Positions 25,403-36,800 of a stretch of 55,690 bases of DNA are shown here, piece by piece; the stretch's first letter is position 1; every line of letters begins with the position of its first letter. The stretch covers positions 1 through 55,690 of the forward strand of contig JABAAC010000141.1 in the NCBI GenBank assembly GCA_014238965.1, read 5' to 3'. The notes below the pieces were generated by a model that saw only the letters and a program-made list of their open reading frames with translations, made no database searches and was not told the DNA's origin. Origin of the DNA: Phycisphaerales bacterium (lineage in GTDB: Bacteria > Planctomycetota > Phycisphaerae > Phycisphaerales > SM1A02). Position numbers and translations under genes: made by a program.

Positions 25403-25442
25403 ACAAACAAACACCCCCCGACCTATAGAGGCCAGGGGGTGT
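25403..25442 (-). terminator. Intrinsic terminator of the Met-rich protein gene
   Basis: On the minus strand ACACCCCC pairs with GGGGGTGT around a TGGCCTCTATAGGTC-type loop, followed by TTGTTTG. It lies about 38 nt after the stop of the 578-residue gene and closes the long minus-strand T2SS unit. Confidence 0.75.
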
Positions 25443-25480
25443 ATTCATCAAGTGAAATGAAGCCTTCAGCGTGTTGACGC

Positions 25481-27217
25481 TCAGGCGGCCTTGCGGCCCT
25501 TGGGCACGTCCATTGCCTGAATCTGCTTGACGAACTTGATCCACGCAGCAATGTCTGTTCGCACACGAACCTGTTCAGCGTCCGCGGTGGCAGAACCAAC
25601 CATCTCGAACATGACAGGCTCGCCAGCAGGCAGCGTCTTAGGCAGCATGACGCGGGCGGGGCCGGCCATCGCCTTGGCCATACCAAGACCCTGTGAAGCC
25701 AGTGATCGTACGTTCATGATCGCCGCCCAGGTGGGCTTCGCCCAGCTATGGCTGAGCGCTTCGCCAAGCGGTGATGATTTTGTGCCCTCGACCATCAACT
25801 TGCGAACTTCCCCGGCAAGAGCTTTGTCATTGCCAACAGCCATGCCAACGAGGTCACCCTTTGCCATCATGTGTACTTGTATTGAACCACCACCAAAGAT
25901 TTCTTGCATCATCTTCTTCATCTGCGTTGAAGGATCCATCCCAGTACCGGGCTGGCCCATAAGGGCATTCATGCCAAACGATTTGGACAGCTGATCTTCA
26001 TCGACAACGATATCGAACCCCACACCGTCAGTTGAAGGTATGTTCGTCGCCGAGACGCCAATATCCGCGTTGCTCATTGCGGCCCAAGCCTTCTTGGTCA
26101 AACGCATCATCGCCGCACTGTCCTTGACGTCCATGACTTCGACAACTTGGATGCCACTATCACCAAACGACATGCCGCCAGCAACACCTGTTTGAATGTT
26201 CTGCATGACCTCATCGAAAAGCGGCACAAGCTTGGCCATCTTGGCCTGCGTCGCCTTTGGGAAGGCATCTGCATCCATACTCATACTCATATCCGTCATG
26301 GCCTGCATGCACTCTGCATTCACCACGAACTGCATAGGCATGTCTGAAGCCACTCGCGTACACAGGGCTGCCAGAGACTCCATGTTGGACCCTGCAAGCT
26401 GAGGGATAGCACTGCCTTTGGCCAAGGTGTATTGCGCGAGCACATCGAGGTCTGTTGCTTCAAAGTCGATGCCAAAATTCCAAACATCGAACCCGTCAAG
26501 GAACACACGCATCTGCTGCACGTTGTACTCCATCATCCGCTGTTGCGCCTTAGCTTGCGCTTTCTGCTCAGCAGTTGGCTTACTAGGCAAGGGTATCATC
26601 ATGTCCATCGACTTCATTGCCTCATTGATCATGGGGCCATAGGCCTTGACGACAGCAGCTTGATCCAAATTGATGGCGATGTCTGCTGCAAACATGCCAT
26701 CGCACAAGGCATTGGCATTTGTCCCAGGTGTAAAGGACTTCGTTGTAATCGCCAAATAGTCTGTGCCCGTCAAGGGGACAACCTTGGAAGGTCCGCCGCT
26801 CATACCCGACACATGAATCTTATCTGCGTCTTTAGCGGACAGAATGACGGTGATGGAGGGCTCTCCAGTCTCAGGGTTGTTGGGGCCAAGGGCTAGGCCC
26901 ATGGGCTTATCAAGATGGAATTGGGCCGGTGGAGCGGGGCGGCCGTCTTTGGCCTGACCACTTGTAGCGATCATCTGCATCATCATCGGCATCATCATCA
27001 GGCCTTGAGCTGCCTGTGGGTCGATCGATCGAGCTATTGGCATGAGTTCTTGGACGAGATGATTCATAGATGGCGTATAGACCACTGCCCAAGCCCCATC
27101 GGGAACTAGGCGGCCAAAGTCAGATGAAACGCTCGCTGGCTCAAAATCGCCCGCAAGCGATGTGGTTGCCACCGCAGCAGACAAACTCACGCTGACACAA
27201 ATTTTCAGAATTGACAT
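25481..27217 (-). CDS. Methionine-rich exported protein of unknown function
   Basis: A 578-residue protein with a signal peptide (SILKICVSVSLSAAVATTSLAG). The mature part is unusually rich in methionine (for example 'GLMMMPMMMQMIATSG', 'MTDMSMSMDADAF', 'MKKMMQEIF'). It has a regular alternation of strands and helices ending in 'IAAWIKFVKQIQAMDVPKG'. It begins with 'RLVPDGAWAVVYTPSMNHLV', which recalls families of secreted DUF3352-like proteins that contain repeated 'vp.da.a.v....' modules. That comparison is weak. It is the last gene of the T2SS direction, 75 nt after the lipoprotein, and is closed by a terminator. It could be cargo or a periplasmic accessory of the secretion system. Confidence 0.65.
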   Translation of the reverse strand: MSILKICVSVSLSAAVATTSLAGDFEPASVSSDFGRLVPDGAWAVVYTPSMNHLVQELMPIARSIDPQAAQGLMMMPMMMQMIATSGQAKDGRPAPPAQFHLDKPMGLALGPNNPETGEPSITVILSAKDADKIHVSGMSGGPSKVVPLTGTDYLAITTKSFTPGTNANALCDGMFAADIAINLDQAAVVKAYGPMINEAMKSMDMMIPLPSKPTAEQKAQAKAQQRMMEYNVQQMRVFLDGFDVWNFGIDFEATDLDVLAQYTLAKGSAIPQLAGSNMESLAALCTRVASDMPMQFVVNAECMQAMTDMSMSMDADAFPKATQAKMAKLVPLFDEVMQNIQTGVAGGMSFGDSGIQVVEVMDVKDSAAMMRLTKKAWAAMSNADIGVSATNIPSTDGVGFDIVVDEDQLSKSFGMNALMGQPGTGMDPSTQMKKMMQEIFGGGSIQVHMMAKGDLVGMAVGNDKALAGEVRKLMVEGTKSSPLGEALSHSWAKPTWAAIMNVRSLASQGLGMAKAMAGPARVMLPKTLPAGEPVMFEMVGSATADAEQVRVRTDIAAWIKFVKQIQAMDVPKGRKAA

Positions 27218-27292
27218 GGGGGGCTCCTTCTACTTCCCTTGAACACACTCAGGCCTACAGCCAGAGGCGGTTCGTGAGTGTAGCAGAGCCCT

Positions 27293-27853
27293 TCAGCCAA
27301 CGGGCCCTACGCGAACCAGTCGGCGGTCCTGCCTTGGCATGACCGCTGGTCCTCCATTGGCTGGGCTGAACCCCGTAAGCAAGTTGGCAGACGCCGGTTG
27401 CATGCCTACGGCGGCCTGGCCCAAATCCAACTCAAACCGGTAGCCTGGTAGCCCGAACATCGTTGGCCCTTCAGCCTTGCGAACAGCTGGGGCATCAAAC
27501 ATCCAAGACTTGATGATTTCCGTTGGCTGCTCGCCCTCCCCTGCCTGCACCAACTCGAATAGGAACGTCCCCGAAGAAAACACGGGATCTGGACCATTGG
27601 AGCCAAACAGCAACGCCGAAACAGACACGCGGTCACCGTAGCCATCGCCATTGGTGTCTTGACTGACCGAGGACACAATGACAGCGACACGCGTTGGAGC
27701 AGGAATGCGATCCAAAGAGGTCGTTCGTGGTTTGGGGCGAGGCGTTGGATTGCTGGAAACCGCGTAGCCATCGGGGCGCCGGGTGGACTGGCACCCACAC
27801 ATGGCTATCAGTCCCAACGCACAGCACACAAGAGCCAATGATTGCCGGAGCAT
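27293..27853 (-). CDS. Lipoprotein coupled to the giant secretin (candidate pilotin or partner)
   Basis: A 186-residue predicted lipoprotein. The signal peptide (LRQSLALVCCALGLIAMCGC) ends in a lipobox-like MCGC. After a polar, proline-rich linker comes a compact beta-rich domain ('RVAVIVSSVSQDTNGDGYGD...VSALLFGSNGPDPVFSSGTFLFEL', read in parts) with a calcium-loop-like DTNGDGYGD. Its ATG overlaps the secretin stop codon (TGATG), which implies translational coupling at matched levels. Secretins usually need a lipoprotein pilotin for outer-membrane targeting; no sequence similarity to GspS or PilF is visible, so this role is inference from position and localisation. Confidence 0.7.
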   Translation of the reverse strand: MLRQSLALVCCALGLIAMCGCQSTRRPDGYAVSSNPTPRPKPRTTSLDRIPAPTRVAVIVSSVSQDTNGDGYGDRVSVSALLFGSNGPDPVFSSGTFLFELVQAGEGEQPTEIIKSWMFDAPAVRKAEGPTMFGLPGYRFELDLGQAAVGMQPASANLLTGFSPANGGPAVMPRQDRRLVRVGPVG

Positions 27854-30800
27854 CAGGGCGATACGTCCTCGTCCGACTCTTCCACGCTCAGATCCTTGAC
27901 CTTCAACACGCCGTCCTCACGAGTAAACAAACTCTCTCGCTTTAATCGGCCATCCTTGATTTGATCGAGCATGCTGCCAGGCAAGTTCATGCGACCTATT
28001 TCGCCATCTGTCAACGCATTGATTCGATCCAGATCGGCGGGGCTTCGAATGACATGAGGCGTGATAACAATCACCAGCTCATTCCGAATGAGCGATGTGT
28101 TCTCGCTTCGGAATAACAACCCCAGCAGCGGGATATCGCCGAGAATCGGCACCTTCTCGGTGAAGTGCTCATACGACTCGTTGATCAAGCCGCCAATGAC
28201 CACGGTCTGTCCGTCGTGCACCGTAATAGTCGTGTCTGCGGTGCGCTGCAAGATGCGAGGCGACGTTACGCCCACAGCGGGCTCGTCTCGCTCTGCCAGA
28301 AGCTTCGACAGCGTCGGCTTCACATCTAAGCGCACATAGCCATCGGGATTGATGGATGGTGTCACAACCAAACTTACACCCACGTCCTTTTCTTCAAGTG
28401 GGACGCTAACGACACCCGTGTCGTAGGTTTGGGCCCCCTGGGCAACGTAGATCAGTTCGCCCACGTTGATCGTGGCTTCTTCGTTGTTCGCAGCCATGAC
28501 CGAAGGATTAGACAGAATGTGCAAGCGGCCCTGTGATTCAAGCGCTTCCAGTACCAGTTGGAAATCTGACGAACCAATTGCCAGCGATGGGACCCCCAGT
28601 AGGGACGCGACGGGAGCAATGCCCCCCACTGGCAAAGCGAAGCCTGAATCGCTGGACGCACCACCGATTCGAGCGCTAAAGTCAATACCCCAATCAACGC
28701 CACCGTCCAGCGACACCTCCGCAAGCAGCACTTGAATGAGCACCTGCGGTGGATCGACGTCGAGTGCCTCGATCATCTCTTCCACACGCTTCATGTACCG
28801 CGGGCTTGCAGACACAAGCAGACTGTTCGATTTAACATCGCCGCGAATGGTGACTTCACGCTCGAGCATACGTGCTGCTGAGCCAAGCTGACCCACGCCG
28901 AGCGTCTCGATCAATGTCTTCTGTTCTTCTTCCACGAACTCGCCAAGGACTCGTGCAACTTCCTCCGCCGTGGCATTGCGTAACTGATAGACCAACGTCT
29001 CACGCTCGTTGGCCTCCAATGTGTCCAACGTTTCGACAACCTCCTCTACGAGATCGAGATAGGCTGGCGAACCCGACACCAACAAACTGTTGGTCCGGGT
29101 ATCGACAGTAATGGCAAGTTGTTGCCGTGGGTCGGGCACAGCAGTCAATTCCGTGCCGCCGAGCCCGCCACCTTCAAGCCCGGGGCCGCCCAGTCCAGAT
29201 TCTCCCAATGCACCAGCGGCGACGGCTGCGACTTGACCATCACGTGGCTTGAGAACGAGCAGGTCCTGCCCCTCGTCCAGTCGGAATAGGTCCCGAAGAA
29301 TCGTCCGCATCGCCAATGCATCTGCATTCTCAAGCACAAAGACACGTAGGCTTTTAGACCCTGTTGACGACTCGTCAAGATCCGAGATCATGTCGACAAG
29401 CAACTGCATCGAGTCGCGAGGTGCTCGCACGATGACTGTGTTTGTTCGAACGTCAGGTGTGAGGTTAATGGTCTCTCGCAAGGCTGTTGTAATTGCCATC
29501 TCTGCAGCATCGTCATCCCCAGCAGCCACACGCATATACCGAAGTACTGTGGATCGCATCTGCCGGGCCCGCCCGCGACCGATACTTCGGCCGGCCAACA
29601 CATCTTCGATCAGACTCACAGTCTCAATTGCATTGGCCGACGACAATGGAATATGTCGAATCTCCAAGATGTCCGCCGGCGATGTGCCTTCAAGTCGCTC
29701 GATGAGATCTCGAATTTCCTCAGCATCACGTTGTGGTGCATTGACGAGAATCGAATTCAGCCCAGAATCTGCAGAGACTCGAATCGTGCCAGCCCCACGG
29801 GTCCGATTCGCTTCGCGTACATAGAGATCATCGAGCAACCGGGCGACTTCACTCGCCTGGCCAATGGACAACGGAATGACATCGACAACACGACCATCAT
29901 CACCGGTCTGCTCTGCGTCAACCAGCATTCGAAGCAGTTCCTCAATGACAACTAGGTTCTCATCACTCGCTGACACGATGAGGCTGTTGATTGAAGTGTC
30001 AAATTCGACCGACACACGATCGGTTGGGTGCTGGGCCTCTCCAAGACTGCGAGCACGCTCTTGCATGAGTTGCTCGATACGTGGTGCTAATCGCTCCGCA
30101 TTGCCGCTGCCGCCAACAGGTAATACATGCAGGCCAATGGCAGGCGAAACAGGCACGGCATCCAACTTGGCAACCAGATCCTTGATGGATTTCAGGTCCT
30201 CAGGCGACGCTGAGACAAGCAAACTGTCTGTGCGGGTATCAACCTGTATCAATGGCATTTGCCGACGACGCATGTCCGCTGGCAGATCTGCATATCGCCG
30301 CTCCATAACCGTTCGAATCGTATCGGCCAATCGTGGCGCACTGCTCGTTCCCGCGTCGATCACCTCCACAAGCGCACTGCTGATATAGGCGGCGTCATCT
30401 AGCCGTTCAAGCATCTGCTCGATAACTGTAAACCCGCCAGCACTTGCAGCAACCAATAACGTGTTTGATACCTCGTCTGCGATGACAACCGTCCGCTCCA
30501 TCGCAGCCGCTTCGGGCTCAACCGCACGGAGACGCTCGACACGGGCATCCATCATGCGCTGCACAAGCGATGCGACACGCGTGGCTGACGCACTCTGTAA
30601 CTTAAGTGTTCGGATCTCCTGAAACTCAGGTGCTTCATCTGAGTCAAGCGTGTCAAGCAATGCTTCGACAATACTGAACACCTTTGGGCTAGACGACACA
30701 ATGATGGAGTTGGTTCTGACATCGGCTTCGATCGTCGCGGCATCGTCATCATCGAGTGCCCCACTTCGAAGTTGTCCCTGAATGAGTTGGTTCAGCATGC

Positions 30801-33800
30801 TTGCCAGTTGCGGCGCAGTGGCGTGCTCCACGGGGTACACGCGAACGGTAGACGCAGGCGAGGCGCCTTCCACATCGAGCATGGAGACAAGCTCCGCTAC
30901 TACTTGAATGTTGATTGGTGAACCAACAACAACGAGCGCTTCAAGTGCTGGCTCTGGAACCAATGCAAGGCGATCCATCGGCTGAAAGATCTGTGCATCA
31001 AGAACCCCACCACCGCCTGCAGCAACACGAAGTCGTCCGACCTGCGCCTGCATTGGTCCAGCGTTGGGCAGATCGGCCGATCCTTCGACCAACACACGAT
31101 GCAACGTATCGGCCATGTCATCAGGGTCGGCAAACCTCAATGGAATGACCCGAACCTCCAACCAACCCGTTGCCATGTCGCTGTCGAGCCGCTCGACCAA
31201 TATTTCAACGGTGGCAACGGCATCCTCTCGACCGGCAATGACGACAGTGTTCGTTCGCTCATCTACCGACATCGCAACATCATCAAGCAATGCAGGACCA
31301 ACAATGCCGCTGGGTCGGCCCTGAATGTCGGTGCCTGGCAACGTAGACAATGATTTGCTCTGCGAGAAAACCTCTTCCACAATCCGGCGGAAATCCTCTG
31401 CAGCAATGTTCTCTAGCGGAATGACACGAATAACCGCGGCGCTAGAAACTGGAACCAAATCAAGCAATTCGACAATCGCCGCTACTGCAAGCACATTCGA
31501 TGTTGTGGACGTCACAACGATCGCATTCTGTGTGTTGTGCGGCACAATACGAATAGGCTCAGTCAAGTCGAGCGAGACGAGTCCCCGCCCAATTTCATCA
31601 TGCCGCAACGCGAGTCGGCGAACCTGCTCCTGTACCGCCTCAGCAAGTGGCGTACCGACTTGCTGATTCGCCGGATTGCATATCTCTGTCAAGACACGGG
31701 TCATGTCTGCCGCAGTTGCATTGTGCAATTCGATGATCTGCATGGCAGCTTCAGCGCCGCTTGGATCTTCGTCAACAGCCCGAAGAATATCGACAATGGT
31801 GCTTGTGTCCGCTGGGTTCGACATCACCATGACTGCGTTGCGACCCTCTAATGATGTCACACGTACAGGCTCATTGACGAGCCTCGACATCGTGTCGTTG
31901 CGTACAGGCTCATCCAAGCCGAGCGACTCAATGACACGAATCGCTTCACTTGGAGCAATGTGCTGCAACTCAATTACAGTCACACCATGTCCCGCTGCGG
32001 GAATCATGCCGTCTAGCTGCTCTGCTGTCTGGCGAATCTCTTGGGCAAGTGCACCGCTTGTGGCTACAACCAAACTATTGGTCATCGAGTCATACTCGAT
32101 GGATAGTGGCACATGCAGTTGCTCAGCTCTTGCTGTAAAGGTCTTGGTCAACGTGCTGGCAACGCGTGCAACCGGCGATGCCTTCAATGTAATAACGAAT
32201 ACCTTGACATCCACACTCGTATTGGGCTGATCAAGTGTGGCAACTATCGCCTCGATGCGTTCCAACGTACGTCCAGTTGCCGCCACAATGACAGAATTGG
32301 TCAGAGGCTCCGCTGAAGCGCTGACCCACTCCTCGCTCTGCACGAGCATCGTTGGAATGTCGGCATCACGTTCATCGTTTCCTGATTTTCGATTGCCTGA
32401 CTGTCCACCACGCCGGGTCACTTCCCGACTGAAAGCTTCATTAATCGACCTCGCCACCGACTTCGCCTCTGCGTGCGTCAATGGCAGCACACGAACCTGC
32501 AAAGATGAGTCATAGGCCTCGTTATCAAGCTCGGCAATAAGGGATTCGATGCCGTCCCATTCGCTCTCTTCCGCGGTGACAACCAGTGAATTCGTCGATG
32601 GGTCCGCCACAATGCTCACGTTTAACTTCGATGGCGTGTCAGCCTCCATCGCGAATGGGCCGTAGAACACCGAAAGGGCTTGGCGAATCTTGTCGGCCTC
32701 AGCGTGATCCAGTGCAAGAAAGCGAGTCTCTCGAGTGGTTGATCTTGGCGCATCGAGTTGCTCGATCAGCGTGCTCAGTTGTTCGAACTGCGAAGGCGTT
32801 GCCGCAATGATCAGTTGATTTGAGGATCGATCCGAATCGATCTCCGGTCGCGGAAACGGCATAGACATCACCATCTGCTGCAAGCTCCACCGCACGTCAT
32901 CTGCAATGGCATGCTCGAGCGACACAAGGTGATACTCGACTTCGGCAACTGTCGGCACCGCGTCCAGATCTTGAATGAGCGACGCAATAACTGGAATCGA
33001 CTCCTCGTTTGCTGTCACGATCAAACTATTCGATCGGGCGTCCGCAACAATGCGAGCGCGGACCTCAACAGGATCTGCGCCATCTTCCAGAGTGATGACT
33101 GTTCCGCTGGTACTCCCATCGCTACGAAGCCCAAGCGATTCGCGAAGCACCTGAACAACATCAGACGCCCTCGCTTCCTCCAGCGGGAATGTCTTGACGA
33201 TGCTGCGGTCTCCAACAGCCCACGTGTCAAGCACATCGAGCAGATCCTGAATCTCAGCATGCTGAGCTGCATTACCCGCCACGATCAACACCCGATGTTT
33301 CTCATCCAATCGAACAACCGGCGCGGTCTCATCGCCTTCATCCCACCATCTTCGGCCGCGGCTACTGCCATACAGGTCACGCACCATGTCATCAACCGTT
33401 TGCAAGGACGTGCCAGCCACGTGATACGTGCGAACCGTTCGCTCTGAACCTTCAGGTGATGCCGCATCAACGACGTCAATGACCTGTTCCACGATGTCAA
33501 ACGACTCACCATGGCCAGTTACAACGAGTGCATTCAGTCGAGTGTCAGGGAATACCGCAAGGCGACCAGGCATGGCGCCGTTGCTGCTTTGACTTCGTCC
33601 GAACCAGCCCCCGAAAATCTCTGCGCCAAATGACAACTGCATCACCATGTCTTTAACGGTGTTCGATACCTCTGCGGCCTTGGCATGCTTTAGTGGAAAG
33701 GCCCGAATCTGGAACTGCTCTTGATTCAAAGGACTATCCAGTCGGCTAGAGAGGTCTTGCACCGCGGCGAAGTCCTCGTCATTGGCCGCCACAAGTAGGG

Positions 33801-36800
33801 TGCTACTGCCAGGATCACCAATAACAGTGACGCTTCGCGTCGACTTGCTTATTCGAGCGCGATCGTCGTATAGCCGCTGAATTGCTTGAGCAATCATGCC
33901 CGCATCGGCACGTTCGAGTTGAATAGTTCGAATGTCAAACTGATCACTACGATCGCGATCGAGCTTTGTCACAAGACCCTTGATTCGATCTCGCATTGAA
34001 TCGTCGGCTCGAATCAGCAGCAGGCCACTGTCATCATCTGGGACAACCGTTACACCCGCAGCTGCAGCTGGGTCCGATGCCAAGAGCGACTGCTTGACCA
34101 GCTTCGCAACGGCACTTGGCTGACTTCTGACAATGTCTATTGTCTCAAGTGGAAGGAAATCCTTGGCCGTAGACACATCTAGCTGACTGAGCAGTGACTC
34201 AACTTCACTTAACTGTGGCCCCGTCGCCGTAACAATAAGTGAGTTAGTTCGCTTATCGGCAACCACCTCGGGCATCGAAACTGGAATCCCCTTCGTTCGA
34301 CGCGAGTTGTATCGGGCCTGCATCAGTTGAAGTATGGTCCGCTCCAAGTCTTCCGCTGAGGCGTGTGTTACATCAAAGATCTGAATCGCTGGCTGCCCCG
34401 CGACAGGCGCTGCATCAATGAGCGCAACCAACTGCTCAACGACCGGGATCGCCTCTGGGGGGCCCGACACAATGAGCGCACCAGTCCGATGATCTCCGCT
34501 AATGACCACCTGCTCGGGCTGGATATCTCCCTGCACGGGTTCCCCGCCAAGGACCTCAATGACCATGCGCTGCATTCGGCCCACTTGCCCAGCCTGTGCG
34601 CGAAGCATCTCTCTGACTTGTGCTGCAGCAATATTGGCCTGTGACTCCTGCAATGGAATCACCTTGACCACCCGCACTGCATTCTTGTTTGATGATGGCG
34701 TAATAGCTCGAAGCACTTCGGTCACGGTTTTGAAGTCCGCATCAGTGCACGTAATAAACATCGCCTCACCAGCAGGGTCTGGCACAATGGCAACGCGTTC
34801 GGCAACGTCGCCTCGTCTGCCACCTGCTGGGGTCATCGTGCGAAGCGTCTGCGTGAGCAATGCCGATAGCCGAGAGGGGTCATGCTTGCCATGCAAGTCA
34901 ATTCGACGCAACGAACCCGGTGCCCTGGGAGACTGCTTTAAGAGTTGGTCGAGCAGTGCACGTGCTCGCCGAACTGCTCGATCGCCACCTAGCAGCACAA
35001 GGCTGTTGGTGTTTGGATCGATGGCGATGGAAACAGTGGCTTCCGTTGGCTCTTGCGCACCAATCGCGGCTGCAACCAACCAATACTTGATTCCCAGTGG
35101 GGCAGCAGATGACTGTGATGACTTAGCCGGCGCCTCTCGGAGAAGATCCTCAAGGTCTACTATCTCCACCGATGACCCTTCGTGCTGATCGAGTAAACGC
35201 TTCAGCGTCGCCGCGAGCTCTCGGGCATCTACCTTCGATGCATCGATAGGTACAACTTCAAGTCGTTTGCCTGAAACCAACGCAGCACGGTCGATTTCCG
35301 ACACGACCTGCCGCAAGCGTGCGAGTTGGGTCTCATCGCCGCGAACCACAAGAGTATTGCTCGAACGATCCACCTGTACAAGCGCTGGCGCCAGCGCAGA
35401 ATCCTCGGCAAGTAAGGGTTGCAACGTACGTGCAAGTTCGGTGGCATCAGCATGCATGACAGGAACGACTTGCAATGACCGAGAGGTCCTCGCGGCCTGA
35501 TCAACTACATCCAGTTGCTTCACCAGCGCCTCGGCGATCGGCAGGACGCCCGGCCGGGCAACAACCACTACCGCGTTGAGCCGCGAGTCGGCCGCAACTT
35601 TCACCGAATCACGAACCTCTGGAAGCGCAACACGACGACGTGACGCTTCGATGCGCTGCTGCAACGTGTATGTCTCAGAGCCCATCAATTGCTCAACAAC
35701 TGGAGCAACACTGTCCGCGCGTGCGTGTTCGAGATAGACAGTCCGCACTTGACTAGCCTCGGCAGATACACCTTCATCGAGCGATGCGATAAGTTGTTCA
35801 GCCTCGGCGAGTGCTCCAACAGGACCCGTCAGCACTATCGCATTACTCGATGGCTCCGCCTGCACCACAACCTGCCTTGCGGCAGGGGAGAACCTGCCTT
35901 TAGCAGCCATTGCAGCCTCGATAGTCATTGTCACGGTCCCGGCGTCAGCACGCTCAAGTTGAATCACTCGAACTTCCACCGCGCCGGCATCCGACGCGGG
36001 CCGGTCCAATTCGGACAACAACGTTAAAGCCAGCGGCATAAGGTCGGCTGGTGCATCAATCATCAATCGCCCTGCCGATGTGTCAGCAATGACTGTCGAT
36101 GTAGGTACAGGCGTCCCCGCAGCATGCGCTTGGCGAAGTACGTGGGGCCAACGAGCACGATCCCGCAACATTGCCGTCAATACCGGCGCGAGCGCAGCAG
36201 GATCACTGTGCTTAATGTCATGAGCCATCATCTGCATCTCTAGGGGCAGCGGCGTTGCATCATCTCGCTCTTTCAAAAGAGCCATGACTGCATCTACATC
36301 CGCTGCGCGGCCAGACACAAGCACTGTGCGGGTACGCAAGTCTGGTAACAATTCCAAATCGGTCACAGACTTGCCTAAGGCGCCAGCGTTCACCAAGTGT
36401 CGAACTGTATTCACGAGGGCAGTTGGATCTGAACGCATCGGTTCAAACTCTGCGATTGTCGATGAGACATCGAGTAGCCGTACCGCACGTTCAATCTCTT
36501 TAAATTGCCCAGGCTCTGCCTTCACAACCAACATCTGCAGCGCATCGACTGGCTGCAACGACGGCATGGTGAAGCCAGGCTTATAGGCATCGTCAAGCAA
36601 TACGCCAAGCGAACTTCGCAAGGCTGTGGCAACCTCTGAGGCCCGAGCAGCCATCAATGGCAATCGTCGAGTCTCTTGTGTGTTGGGGCGAGCTGCCTCA
36701 AGTTGTGTCAACAACGTGCCCATTCGATTGACCCCACTTCGTGGGCCCGTAATGACGGCAGTGCCATCGGCACTCACATCCACATCCACACCTTCAAGTT

